A stretch of DNA of 64,000 bases, taken from positions 54,821,373 to 54,885,372 of the forward strand of contig CM055099.1 of the NCBI GenBank assembly GCA_029204225.1, given 5' to 3'. The notes beneath the pieces are model-generated. The model ran no database searches. It was not told where the DNA came from and worked only from the letters and a program-made list of their open reading frames with translations. Both the position numbers and the translations under genes were made by a program. Positions 34,662 through 46,560 of the stretch are shown in pieces; within the stretch, counting starts at the first letter, position 1, and each line of letters begins with the position of its first letter. This DNA is from Diphasiastrum complanatum (lineage: Eukaryota > Streptophyta > Lycopodiopsida > Lycopodiales > Lycopodiaceae).

Positions 34662-35100
34662 CACCACCTCGCACTTCCATCACTCGTGACCGCCAAGATG
34701 TGTGTACCTCCAAGCTAGCCCATATTTTTCTCCAAACGAGAAATTTTCAAGCTACAGATGTGTGTGTCATTGCAGCTATCACCTGACTCGACAATACCAT
34801 CGTCGATCATGCATGCGAGAGCGTTCCCCCAAAATGCCACCTAACGTTGGTCGGTTCTAACTCCAAAAGTTGAACCTGATCACAAGAATTTTTCACCCAT
34901 AACTGGCATACCATGCCTACCTCTCACCTGTGATTGCTTGCCCTCTGAAAATTGTTGCCAATGATGAGTAGTCACGCCACCAAACTGCACTTCCGTCGCC
35001 AAAACTAGCTTTCTGCACACAATTCCGCTACCATTCGCCCCCATTCTGCATTTACCACTTTCAAACACCCTGTTACCCTATCAAGAGTAAGTAATAATGA
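34662..35100. other. Spacer after the unidentified frame, nothing recognised
   Basis: No LTR, primer site or coding motif was found that would mark the 3' end of the Ty3 element. Confidence 0.4.
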
Positions 35101-36657
35101 TTCCATAGTGATAATTCCTCATTGTACCACCCTGTATCAGGTTTCACCAGCCGAAAATTGCCCCAAATTTGGCCCTACGGTATCCAAATAGCGAATGTAG
35201 TCCATCACTAGGTCACCCGCACTCCGCTTGATGGAATGGTAATGAAAACACCCCAAAACGCCTTTCTCCCTGCCGCTCTGTCCTGAGCAGCTAGTTTCAG
35301 GGGTCGTTTTGGCCCAAGGATGGCCAAAAAGGTGCCTTATAGCCAAAGATAGGCCCAAAACCAATATGCCTTGCAAAATTGCACTGAATTTTCATTCTGA
35401 AAATTTTTAATGAAGAAAGAGCATTTCTTGCCCTTCGGGTCCCTTCAGGCCCTTTCATGTGAAATTTTTTTAATGAAGAATTTCCATCTTTGGCCTTCAA
35501 CTCTTCAACCTTCATCCAACGGGTATTTTTAATCCAACGGGCCTCCGTGCTCACAATCTAAGCCATCGATTTTCTGAATGCTTGATCCTAGGGCTATGCC
35601 ACTCTTCGCGCGCCGAAACTGGGTCTCCAAGACACGGGACCCTTCTATACGCTATGCACTCACCACAGTTGGATGCGCGCAACCCCTCGCGTGTCTCCTC
35701 CTCTCTTCTTGTTTGCTGATTTTCAGCTCTCCTCTTTTGCTATGGCCGCCCGAAACAGATTTGAAGAACTTTCTCTCTAGCCCGCGGCCAGCTATGGCTT
35801 CTCAGTAGCTGATTCATGCTACAAAAACGCCCATGTACACTTCTTTACAGCTTAAAAAAAAAGTGTGTGTGTGGAGAAAAATCCAAGCATTTATTACTTG
35901 AAACCCCAGCTATTCAAAAGCTTTTTGATCTACATTGATTCATGCACTCTTTGCTCCACATCTTACTGTGGCCTTCTAGCATTCAGTTAGAAGCTCCAGG
36001 GCGGCCACTGTCAAAGCTTTACAGCTCCAATTTTAGACCACTACTGAGAGAGATCCATGGTTTTCCTTTTTGAAACCCTAGCTGCCTTCTTTCACCATAG
36101 CTTCAGAGGCTAATTGCTCTTTGTCTACTTCATGGCTGACCCTGCCCTTCTGGCAATCGCTCGGCCTCACCTAAACAATGCTGGGTAGCTTTCTACAGTG
36201 CCCAATTCCGTCAAGTACATAAAAAGATCCATGACTTTCCGTTTTTCTTCAACTAGGCCACTTTTTGGCAATTCACAGAACTGCTCCTTTCTCCTCACAC
36301 TGTAAATAGATTTCAAAATCCACTCAACCCTGAGTTACCACTACCTTGCAGCCTATTTTGATCTGCTCCGCTCTCCAATTGATGGATTACTTAGAGAAAT
36401 TCGGCCAGCATCCTGTCATAGCCACATACAACTGTTTTTGAGCAATTTTTCGTGAATTCTCCCCGGAATCCACCTGCGACAATCGTTTTGATCTTCTCCA
36501 AAGCTCCCATCGAAGGAACTTTGCTGCCTCCTACCACCCGGACTGCCGATACCCTATATCGAGTCCTCTCTTTTGAGACGCTCTGAGTGCTATTTCTCCT
36601 GGTGAAAGACGCTATCCCATAGCTCCAGCGGATTGTGCATACCTGCAACACCCTGAA
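35100..36657 (-). mobile_element. Leader region of a minus-strand retroelement
   Basis: It lies downstream (minus strand) of a primer site and LTR. It shares ordered text with 49.84-50.83 kb (TTTTTAATGAAG, CTTCAGGCCC/CTTCAGACCCC, ATCCAACGG, GCTATGGC near CTC runs) and with 23.48-23.95 kb. The part 36230-36657 is duplicated at 37130-37568. No gag frame was found on the minus strand, so coding sequence is lost or this is a non-coding leader. Confidence 0.6.
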
Positions 36658-36669
36658 GCTCTGATACCA
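36658..36669 (-). promoter_or_regulatory. Primer-binding site on minus strand
   Basis: GCTCTGATACCA on the plus strand is the exact reverse complement of TGGTATCAGAGC. It lies directly beside the LTR that starts near 36673. Confidence 0.9.
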
Positions 36670-36672
36670 AGT

Positions 36673-37122
36673 TGAAATTCCAATAGAATCTAGTGCAGTA
36701 TGCAAATCACATCACACAATCACCATAGCCACTCCTCACAAGCTCTCAAAGATGGCACAACAAAAGTTGATAGATTACAAAGAAACATTGTACATATAGA
36801 GTATTCAAGGTGTCCTAAAATTGGCCTACCACCTGTCAAACTAAGGTCGGGCCCAATATGGCCAAATTCGACCGACAAACTTGGGACATGCCCCCAAGTA
36901 TAGCAAGTACTGTAAATAACTATGTACAGGCTATTTCTTCCTATGTGTGGCTACTCGGCTAACCCAAGTAGCCGACTACGGGATCAGTGCCCGATCAATA
37001 TATCCTAACAGGTCACGTCCCGATCACAACCATATACAGTAAATCAAATAAACTATACAGTAATTACATCATCACATTTAGAGCTTATACTAATGAATCA
37101 AATCAAAACTGATTTCTAACTA
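36673..37122 (-). mobile_element. LTR copy b of the tandem LTR-leader array
   Basis: It is closely similar to 37583-38034: CAATCACCATAGCCACTCC, TCACAAGCTCTCAAAGATGG, GGTGTCCTAAAATTGGCC, TACTCGGCTAACCCAAGTAG and CACATTTAGAGC occur in both in the same order. On the minus strand it ends ...TTTCA before the primer site. It begins near TAGTTAGAAATCAG, probably a decayed TGTTRGAAATCAG. Confidence 0.82.
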
Positions 37123-37568
37123 AAGTTCTATGGTTTTTTTTATTTTTTTGAAAACTAGGCCACCATAGCTAGTTTCCCGAACTGCTTCTTTCTCATTCCA
37201 TTGTAAATGGATTTCAAAATCCTCTCGCCCTTGAGATGCCACTACCCTGCTTCACCTTTCGATCCGCTCTTCACAACAATTGATGATTATTGAAGAAGTT
37301 TTTGGCCAATTTTCAGTCACAACCATTTTCCGAAGCAATTTTTCCGTTTGAGCAAATTTTCCTAGACTTCTTCCTAAAATTCCCTTACGATGATTGTTCT
37401 GATCTTTTCCAAAACTCCGATCGAAGGAACTTTGCCGCTTCCTGCCATCCGGACCACCTGCACCTTGTACGATGTCCTTTCTCCTAAGATGCTTCTCATG
37501 TTGTTTCTCCTGGTGAAAGTTACCAACGATGGCTCCACCGGATCATGCATACCTGCAACATCCTACTG
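37123..37568 (-). repeat. Second copy of the leader segment
   Basis: It repeats 36230-36657 with scattered changes: CTAGGCCAC, ACTGCTYCTTTCTC, GTAAAT.GATTTCAAAATCC, GATCGAAGGAACTTTG/CATCGAAGGAACTTTG, TTTCTCCTGGTGAAAG and GCATACCTGCAACA are shared in order. It is followed by a decayed primer site (about 37569-37581). Confidence 0.8.
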
Positions 37569-37582
37569 TTTAGATAACAAGT

Positions 37583-38034
37583 TAAAACTCTGATAGGATC
37601 TAGTGTACTATGCAGATCACATTAATCAATCACCATAGCCACTCCTCACAAGCTCTCAAAGATGGCACAACAAAAGTAATTGTATTACAAAGAAAACTGT
37701 ACATATAGGAAATCCACAAACTGCATGAAAAAGATAGGTGTCCTAAAATTGGCCTACCACAACCAAACTAAGGTCGAGCCCAATATGGCCAAATTCGACT
37801 AAAAAACATAAAAGCAAGTATTGTAGAAACACTGTACAGACTAATTTTCTACCTTTGTGTGGTTACTCGGCTAACCCAAGTAGCCGACTATGGGACAAGT
37901 GCCCGACTGATATGTCGATAGTGAGTCACGTTCTGATCACTACTGAAAATAGTAAACTAATTAACTGTACAATAATTATAGAATCACATTTAGAGCTCAT
38001 ACAACGTAATCAGATCAGACCTGATTTCCAACTA
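37583..38034 (-). mobile_element. LTR copy a of the tandem LTR-leader array
   Basis: Partner of 36673-37122. The adjacent primer site has decayed (TTTAGATAACAAG instead of CTCTGATACCAAG on the plus strand). On the minus strand it is the outermost LTR of the array. Confidence 0.82.
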
Positions 38035-38039
38035 TAATG

Positions 38040-39600
38040 ACAAGTACATAATGATAAATCGTAGATTGTGTATGTAAATAGCTCCATATGGATTAGTTGC
38101 AATATTTTGCACATGAAAAGCCACGTGTTTGTTCTAAATGCTCACATCCTCATTCACCAGAATGGCTTTTAAATCAAGAGCCCTTTTTCTGTCATTTATT
38201 GCTTGGAAAATGGAGGTCTTTCGTCTCGTCTTAGCTCTATTAGCAAAAAATTCAAACTCTTCCACTGGTGTGCACATTGCGGTATTGCTTTAAAGATTGT
38301 TAGAGGTTTGGAGAGGTGTGGTAGTTCATTCTATTATATACTTCCCTTGTTTAGTTTTGTTCACCTCATCTTGGCTTAAGGTAATGCCCATTAACACACA
38401 CACCAATTTCCTTCATTTTTTGGAGGGAGAGCCACAATATATTTAGTGGGATGCCATGTGTGTGTAACATCTATATCACAAAACCACTTGAATTGCAAAA
38501 AAAACTTTGGGCCACCACAGTTTCTTGTGCTCGGAAAGATTAAATAATTTTCCCACATTTTTTTCGACCATCTATCAGTACCATGAATATTATTTTGCTT
38601 TCATAAGGTATCTTATGAATAGACCACATTGTCTTATGCATGCACTTCTCTCTCCAAAATTGCACTAACAAGTTGCGTGTGTCTCCTTTTGACATGTTGC
38701 TTGTGCAGGGTCTCTTGCATGGGTTGGGATGGCCTTGGAATATTCAAATATTCAACATCTAGTCTATGCGACACATTTGGATTGTCTTTTGTCCATTGTG
38801 ACAGTGGTCCCTTTCGTGGAACACTTTGTTCATCTCCAAGGTCTTGGCACCCAACAGGGTTGGCTCAGCTGGTTAGCTTGGCATCCAAAGTTTCTTTGGT
38901 CCCAGGTTCGAGCCTCCTCTTGGAAACCAAGAAGCATCTCCAAGGTCTTGGAAGTAGATTTTAGTGATGCATTGTCTACAATGTCATGGATCAAACTGAC
39001 TAATGAGATTCCTTCAATGTTAGTTGCTTTATGCACATCTTAGTGTGATGCTCCTTTATCAATGTTTCTCCATCATAATCATTGCCTTTATTAGGTGCTT
39101 TGTTCATAAAAAAATGCTTTCAAACCTATCAACAAGGCTTTCAATACACACGTCATTTTTCTCTTTTGTTAGTCTAGTCCCCCATCACCACCCGTTAGGT
39201 CCAACATAGAATCATCAATTTGACAATAGTTGCATAACACAACGATCATCAATTTCGACTGCAAATCATTATCCCTCTACATGTGCTAACCCTCTTCTTT
39301 AGTTACGTTTTTGTTGCTCCCCATACCTGACATTAATCCAAGGTTGACTGCATGTGTTTTTAAATTTAAAACTCAAATGTTTCATTAGATCTTCAAATCA
39401 AGTTTCAAATTTGAAAGCCGTATGTTGTACTATGTCACACGGGTCATTAGAAAAAAGCAGGAAATGCATCCTTATCCTTGACAGTCAAATTCCAAGACTA
39501 CTCCTCGAGAGGAGTAAGACTATCACACCACACCACCCCAAATGAATGAAATCTATAGGCACACTATTATTTTACAACGGGCTCTCTAGAAAGGACACCC
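38040..39600. other. Upstream region of the DCD gene, no protein-coding gene recognised
   Basis: AT-rich with scattered short frames. It holds a Pol III-type promoter pair near 38.86 kb and the microsatellite at 39.62 kb, which are listed separately. Confidence 0.5.
38858..38920 (+). mobile_element. tRNA-like Pol III promoter (possible SINE head)
   Basis: TGGCTCAGCTGGTTAG at 38861-38876 fits the tRNA A box, and GGTTCGAGCC at 38905-38914 fits the B box, 44 bp apart, in the order of a tRNA gene. The sequence between does not form an obvious complete cloverleaf. A tRNA-derived SINE is therefore more likely than a true tRNA gene. The 3' end and target duplication were not found. Confidence 0.5.
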
Positions 39601-39610
39601 CCCTATTTAT

Positions 39611-39614
<4 letters not shown>

Positions 39615-39658
<44 letters not shown>
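39615..39658. repeat. (TC)n microsatellite, 44 bp
   Basis: 22 uninterrupted TC units about 195 bp upstream of the DCD start codon, followed by a GA-rich stretch (39697-39722). CT-rich runs are common in plant 5' leaders and core promoters, so it may lie at or near the transcription start. Confidence 0.95.
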
Positions 39659-39663
<5 letters not shown>

Positions 39664-39851
39664 CTGGACCATCGATCGACACACACAAGACCGAGAAGAC
39701 AGAGAGAGAGAGGGAGGGAGGAAGCAAGCAGGAAGGTAGTGGCTAAGAGGTAGAGGAAGAATCAGAAGGGAATGCAATCGTCATCTGAGATATATAATAA
39801 GGTTTGAGGCTGCACGGGTGGATTGAACAACATTTGTGCTGAAAGGGAGCG

Positions 39852-41801
39852 ATGGATTTGAGCAGCGGGAGGTCCAGGCGCTTGCTGCAAGAATACGGCC
39901 GAGACTCCAAACACCAGCGGCAGCAGCAGGAGCAGGAGGAGGAGTTGCACCTCCCTCGCTGGTTGCAAACCACCCGTTATCCTTTGCATTCTGAGGTCAG
40001 TGCCACTCCCATTGATTCCACTGGCTTTCCACCCTACTCAGCTCCTAGGGTTTTGCACTCGAACGGCATTGGCCACAGAGATGGCTATGCTGCTGTACCC
40101 TATTTACCCTCGTCTGCGCTGCATAGGGATAGGGTTCCTTCTATTGGACACCATCTCATATCAGCTGATGATCCTGTTAGATCTATTTTGTCTACACTAC
40201 CTTCTTCTAAAGACACTGTAACCCTAGCGTATGATTATGCCAGAACTAGTTCAGATATCAGTGGATCTCTTGCTGCACAGGCAAGAAGTAACATTAGCCG
40301 GTATGGACAGTCTTCTAACCCTATTGCATCTTTAGAGGTCAGAGAAGCACGGCTCTCCCTTATAGATAGGTATGGCTCTGCCCTTCCTATGCAATCTACT
40401 GCTGTGCCTGTCGATGGGTATCGATCTTCTGATATTCCTTCCGTTTCCGGCTTGCTACAAAGGCCTTCAATGGCCCTTCAGAGTAGATTTTATGGTCAGA
40501 GGGAAGTTTCGCCTGTTCGGACCATGAAATCCCACAGACCCCAGAAGAAGAGAGCATTGGCACCGACAGGGGTAATTGAAAAAAAGAAAAAGGGTGAACA
40601 GAGGAAGAATGTGGCTGGGCAAAAGAAGGGAGGTGAACAAAAGAAAGAGGGGGTTGAGCTGAATAAGGAAGAGCAGGCTAATGGTAAGGTTGACACCCCT
40701 GTTGAAGGGATGATTTTTGGTTGCAACGACAAGACAAAGAGGGAATGCAAGAGGCTGCAGCTCTTTGGACTGCCGAGTAATCACAAAAATGAGGTATTAC
40801 GCGTCGTTCCTGGTTCAAAGCTTTTCTTGTTCGACTATGACTCGAAGCACCTGACAGGCATCTTTGAGGCAACTTGTCGTGGGGCGATTGATATCGTTCC
40901 AGATGCTTTTAAATTCTCTGGCTCTTTTCCAGCTCAGGTATGTCGTAAAATTCACTTATAGGATTCACTGTTTTTAGTAGTTTGATTGAGTTGCAAGCTT
41001 GTAGATATCAGCTCCTTGCTTGCTGTGATGTCTTTGGTATTGAAGCTGATTGGTCTTGTCATAGCCAAGTACTTTGTTTTTCATGCCATGATTTTTTGTT
41101 AAGGTTTTTGCGTCATGCAACAAGGATCATGGATGACACTTTTTTTGAGTTTAATTGAGTTCCTTTGTTGATGTACTTGTGTTATTGATATGTGCTTGTG
41201 CATAGGACTTGGGCACTAGGATTAAGCTGTACTACAACACCATTATATATTGCAGGAAGTAATGAACTAGTTGACACTATAGTGAAGTTCCAATCATATT
41301 GGAGATTTTAATTAAGTTGGTTCATCTATTTGTTGTGAGTAAGGCCATTTTGGAAGGCATTAATGCTCAGAGCTGAAAATTTGCAGGTGAGAATCAAGCG
41401 GGTCATGAAGGTTCCAAGTTTACCTATGGAAAAGTTCAAGGAAGCTGTTCCAGAGGTTTTTTATAAAGAGAAGAAGTTTAAGCACGAGCTAAATTCACCT
41501 CAGGTATTGCTTTCATCTAAATTGTCTGCACTCTCATGTTTGTCAAATGTAGACATTGCTTTTCCCTTAAGAGTTGTGATGCCCTCACTTGGCATTCAAG
41601 CAACTAGAGACTGATTATCTCCACGTATTTTGGTGTATGCTTGTGTTCAAATATACACCAGCCATCCCTCCATAGTCTTGATTATAAAGATCTTTTGTTT
41701 ATTCAGTTGGAAAATGAGTATGTTTGTCAATCTGGAACTTTTATCAGGTTGCGAAACTCGTGGAGATGTTTGTCTCGACCAAAGAGACGGCGAAAGCTTA
41801 A
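39852..41801 (+). CDS. DCD (development and cell death) domain protein, three exons, complete
   Basis: Exons 39852-40937, 41387-41503 and 41748-41801 join in phase 0 at CAG|GT...AG|G sites to give 418 residues ending TAA. The start GCGATGG has a purine at -3 and G at +4. Residues 1-285 are low-complexity: a Gln/Glu run near 22-31, Ser/Tyr-rich text, and a Lys-rich basic segment at 231-275 that could direct nuclear entry. The DCD domain fills 286-415: MIFGCNDKTKREC, LQLFGLPSNHKNEV, GSKLFLFDYDSKHLTGIFEA, FSGSFPAQV, then FKHELNSPQVAKLVEMF. The domain is plant-specific and known from N-rich protein and other stress or cell-death proteins; its biochemical role is not settled. Here it is C-terminal with no kelch or other extra domain. 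There are no stops, so it looks functional. Confidence 0.9.
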
Positions 41802-42040
41802 ATTCAAAGTTTTGCTGTTCATAATTGGGAAAGTCTGTCCCAAGCCTCCATTAACACCATTGCTGAGTAACAGAAGGCCTGTACTTACTAACAAGTTATC
41901 CACATTGATAAGCTGGTTGTGGGTTTTTCCTGGAGTTATGTTATGCGTTGAAGAAGTTTTTTTGAAGTTTGGTCCTGGCATTTGATGAGAGATTTTGATG
42001 TTGTCTTGAAAGGTGGGACTACCTTCTTTAAGTTTACAAA

Positions 42041-42319
42041 GGAGGATGGCTTCAATATCAAAGTCACTTGTTCATTTGTACCACATATCAACGGTTTAAG
42101 TGTCCATGCATGCCTCAGTAGATAGGTGGCAAAATCTATGTCGTTTGTTCTTCAATATCAAAGGAAGATGGCTTCAATATCAAAGTAACTTGTTCATTTG
42201 TACCACATATGAACGGTTTAAGTGTCCATGCATGCCTCAGTAGATAGGTGGCAAAATCTATACCGTTTGGTCTTCAATATCAAAGGAAGATGGCTTCAAT
42301 ATCAAAGTAACTTGTTCAT
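42041..42319. repeat. 122-bp tandem repeat, 2.3 copies, just after the DCD gene
   Basis: Units start GGAGGATGGCTTCAATATCA at 42041 and GGAAGATGG at 42163 and 42285, so the period is exactly 122 bp. The copies are nearly identical and contain TTGTACCACATATSAACGG and CCATGCATGCCTCAGTAG. They lie about 240 bp past the stop codon, possibly inside or near the 3' UTR. Confidence 0.93.
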
Positions 42320-45300
42320 AAAAATTGTGCAGTTCGATTGGATCATAGAATCTGAAATCAGAAGAGTAATACTCTGAATGAACTTGCGTAAGGTGAGTGT
42401 TCTGTAGGTTGTTAGAGTTTAATCATTAATGGTCCAAATTTTTTTTTGGAGTGAGTCTAGGCTAAAATGTTGACAACTATTGAAGCAAAGCTTATATGTG
42501 CAGTACTCTTCGATGAGAATTTGGCATTGATATTGCATCCTTCACATGTTGTTGGCATTGCAAGTTGTGAATAACCTTCGTCTTCATGATTTGTTCTGTC
42601 GGATAAACTAAGTTCATGTGCTGTTGAACGTTCTCATGCTTCAAATTATTCTTCGACCAAAGAAAAGTGATTCTGCATATCCACATATTCTAATTGTGGT
42701 TTTTTATGCATGACGTGAAAATTTCACTGTAATGTGTTTCATTCTGACATTGGATTTTTGGCTAGTTGTAGGCTACTTGGACAATCACTGAAAATAGTTG
42801 TAATTTGTGCTTGTTTCATGTCCATCTCATTGAGTAGTCATCTTAGCCAGGAACATAGTGAGTGCCTTATACTCATTCATATAGTTGAGAAAGACATCTT
42901 CTATTCAAAGTGCCTTGAATAAGAATAGCAAGCCAAATAAGGCCTAAAACAGGGTTAACATGGCCTAAAAGGGCTAACTGAAGTAGATGACAATCAAGTA
43001 TATTTAAGTCATGGGCTTTGTGTATAAGTAGGCAATAGACATTACTTTTGGGATCTTTTGGCTCATTTGCATTTGAGTGAACTTGGATCCATCTTCTCTT
43101 CCTCTTTGTGAATGTGACTCTCAGGATTTGATTTTGCTAGTTCACATGCGGCATCACATGAATGCATGTACTCTAGACCCTTCCTAATGAAATTCCTTTG
43201 CTTTGAATGTCCATTTTGATATGAGCTTAATGGCAATTGATGATTTATTTGTTATCTTTTGTTCTTTTCAACATAGATATAATGGATGCCTCTATTTCAT
43301 TCTTGTTTAGCTTTGATTGAGAAGTTTGGCACATGAAAATAGGAGATCAACCGTAGCTTATGCCTTTAATTTTGGAAAGGGTTATTTCTCCTTAGCTAAA
43401 GAGAGAACCACCTATACTAATAATTCCTTCGGGACCCAGTAAAGCTTACAATAAAATTCATTATACTCTTTTGAGCACATATGTATGAAAAAGATATGAT
43501 TACTTAAACTTTTTTGTCCCAAAAAATGAGCACATATGTTTGATTAGCTTACATGCTCTAGGTTTGTGATTTAAGTAGTCATGGTTGAAGATGTCATGTC
43601 CTCCAACTTGTCCTGTTTTTGTAGATCCAAAAATGTTTAGTTTGCATTTATATGATAACTCTAATTTGTAGCTTATTTTTCCAACAAGACTTACATGATG
43701 GTTGCTCCAAAAATCAAGTCGAATACCTTGTCAAAGATATCATGTCCATAGTTTTTCATGACCATGCTTGAAACATCAATCCAAGGTAAATGTGAGATAT
43801 TCCAAAATTGGATGATGACTCCGTTGTTTAATTTGATTCCTTAATGGTGTAGAATAATTCTTGACACCACTCAATAATGGATTGATTGCTTTCAAATATT
43901 GTAGAGCAATGTAAACCTTCCCAAAGAAATTGATATGGATTAAGGCATGGATTACAATTAGCTTCCCAAAAAATGCTTGCTTGACTGAGAAACAATTTCC
44001 AATTACTATTTGCATTTATGCATATTGAATATGCATGTGAATTGGATATTGGTCATTAGAGCCCTAAAGACTCCATAAAGATGAGATCCTCCAACAAAAG
44101 CCATGTTAGGCTCTTATGAAGTGGATTCATGATATGTTGAAGAATACTTTTGCCAAAATTCCGATTTTAGAATATTGGCACAAATAAAGTCTATGGAATA
44201 ATGATTTTTCTTCAATATTGAAGTATCACCACAGATCATCTCATATCTCCTTGAATCGTCATGAACAGCTGAAAAATTTCAATAGCTCTTGATTTGAATT
44301 GAAAGGATTCATAGGTTGGATCTTTAGAATAACAATCCAATTTCAAAATGTAGTGCATCAATGCCAAAAAAATCATCATTTATAAAGCTCAAAAAAACAT
44401 TTATTCTCTTATTTGCATTGCATTTGGTTCTCCTATTGCATTAAGCAATCCATCTTGTCTGATCATTTTGATTAACAATATTGTAATTGATAAATGAACC
44501 ATTCTAGCTGCGAGTGGTTGTATATATAGATGTTTCAACATAGAAGTAATTGATGTTTAAATGCAACTTGGATGTGTGTTGAGGCATATCTTTGAATATA
44601 TTGTTGACCAAATTGTAATTCTTGAAATTTGGACAAATTTTCATTCAAATGTGGCCAATGCAAATCAATCAGATTGAGACAAAAAACAATTCATGGGTAT
44701 AGTCATTACAAGTGAACTCGGATTTTATTGCTCTATAATTCAAGTCGATAGCATGTTGAAGATATCATGTGCATAGTATCCCATGACCATGCCTGAAACA
44801 TCAATCCAAGAGAATGTTGAAATAATCCATTTGTAGATCAATGTAAACCTTCCAAAAGAAATTGGTATGGATTTAAGGCATGAATTATAATCGGTATGTT
44901 GAACAATTTGAGTAAGAAAGTACTTTTAATCCTTATTCACATTTATGGATATTGAATATGCATGTCAATTAGGTATTGGTCATTGCATCCCGAAAGACTC
45001 GATACATTAAGCTCTTATAAAATGGATTCATGTTATGTTAGACAATAGTTTTGTCAAGATGGTCAAAAAGAGTTCAAAATGATATTCAATAAAGAGCTGA
45101 GCTTTATCTAGAATATCATCTTAGATTGACTACTATTCAGGATCACATTCAACTGTTACATTAGATTGATCTCAACAATTTGACACTACATATTAGGTTT
45201 CCAATATGCACTTTGTGCTTGAACACTATTGCATATTGAATAGGTTGTATTGCAGGTTATCTATTTGAAAATTCCATTGAAAAACTTCATTAATGATCTT

Positions 45301-45370
45301 AGAAAAGTGGGTCAAATTTTACTCGATACATTGGAAGATTGCAAAACGAATTTTGTAATATCTTCAATTA
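42320..45370. other. Non-coding region between DCD gene and copia fragment
   Basis: No coding motif was recognised. It contains a diverged dispersed direct repeat, listed separately. Confidence 0.5.
43700..45055. repeat. Diverged direct repeat pair (about 43.70-44.15 and 44.73-45.06 kb)
   Basis: Shared in the same order: ATATCATGT.CATAGT, CATGACCATGC.TGAAACATCA, ATCAATGTAAACCTTCC-like text, AAAGAAATTG.TATGGATT, ATTGAATATGCATGT, and GGATTCATG.TATGTT. Copies are about 1.04 kb apart and have no common frame. They may be two ends of an old non-coding element. Confidence 0.6.
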
Positions 45371-45399
45371 ATGAGGGATTATGGTTTGTGTTATTGTCG

Positions 45400-45995
45400 T
45401 GGTGCAGGTCTCAGGATACTTTCCTACAACGATGCTAGCTGGACATTTCTCAGAGACGACTGTAAAAGCATCTCAAGAGGATGCACCATCGCATTAGGAG
45501 CAGTAGTTTCTCTAGATCAGCAAGAAGCAGACCATTGTAGCCCAGTTGTCCTGCGAAGCTGAGTATGTAGCAGCAGCGAAGATGGCCAACAAAATAATTT
45601 GGCTAAGACAGTTCCTGGACGAATTGGGCGAAACAAGGAATGAGCCATTGGTCTTGCAGATAGACAACACCTCTGCGATACACCTGACGAAAGATCATGT
45701 GTTCCACTCAAGAATGAAGCACATTGCGATCAAGTATCACTTGATTAGGAATCTGATTGAAAGGAAGATGATGCAGACCACCTTCATAGGAACGAAAGAT
45801 ATGGTTGTTGACATCTTTACTAAAGCTCTGGACAAAGGGCTCTTTGAGAGGCAAATGAGCAGTCTCAAGATCATAAAGCTACCATGCTTTGAGAGGGAGC
45901 TGAAGAGACAAAGTGTTTCTGATTACAAAGTCTTGCTAGCTTTCAGCCCTTCACCTGACGAAGATGTTCGTGAACTCGAACATCTGGAGACATGA
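45400..45995 (+). pseudogene. Ty1/copia RNase H and C-terminus
   Basis: GLRILSYNDASWTFLRDD, then SRGCTIALGAVVSLDQQEAD, frameshifts near 45545 into SCEAEYVAAAKMANKIIWL. Then come RQFLDELGE, LVLQIDNTSAIHLTKD, TKDMVVDIFTKALDKGLFER and a charged tail ending ELEHLET. All RNase H landmarks of copia are present except the start. The upstream RT is lost. Confidence 0.87.
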
Positions 45996-45999
45996 AACA

Positions 46000-46560
46000 C
46001 GAAGAGTTTCCCGAACATGAAAGTCAACGGAGACGAAGATGAACAGTTCGCGAACACAAAGGATCCACGAACGAGATTCCTTTGCAGTCCAGCAAGAAAG
46101 AAAGACAGACGAGGTAAACAAAACCAACGGTGAAAATGAACTCGTTCTGTCCTCACGCTCCAAGGAATACCACCAAAGATCACGCAAGTACCCAGAAGTA
46201 CAGAGATCTGACCTGATGGCATGACGTCAGTAGATACTTCCTAGGTCGTGGCTAATCTGCCACTCTTGTAATTTCCTGATTAGTTGTAGATGTATAATCA
46301 CTCTAATCTTAGGTTTACATAGAGAGACTGTACTTACTGGATAATACTTGACATATATCAGAACAGGATACACCGAGTGTAACAAAAGAGAAGAGACATT
46401 GAAGAAGTCTGATGCTAGTAAGCAATCAAGACGAATATAGACAGAAGCTTCGTCTGCGTGCGAGAAGATAATTCTATCTAGGATCAGAAGACCCAATTGT
46501 CCGCTAGTGAAGCGAGGCTACTACTCGTGAGAGAACCGTGTTTTTCTCACGCCAATACAC
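46000..46560 (+). mobile_element. Probable LTR after the copia RNase H
   Basis: Non-coding sequence beginning right after the stop. It includes TGATGGCATGACGTCAGTAG (CRE-like TGACGTCA at 46222) and ends in a region with ACAAAAGAG. No second copy is in the window, so the limits are not fixed. It is placed by position after pol. Confidence 0.45.

Noticed and set aside
34178-34696. 172-codon minus-strand frame
   Set aside because: Antisense of the Pro/Ser/Thr-rich tail of the unidentified frame. The plus frame is continuous with upstream coding text across a single stop.
40467-40784. Minus-strand frames under exon 1 of the DCD gene
   Set aside because: Antisense shadows of the Lys-rich segment.
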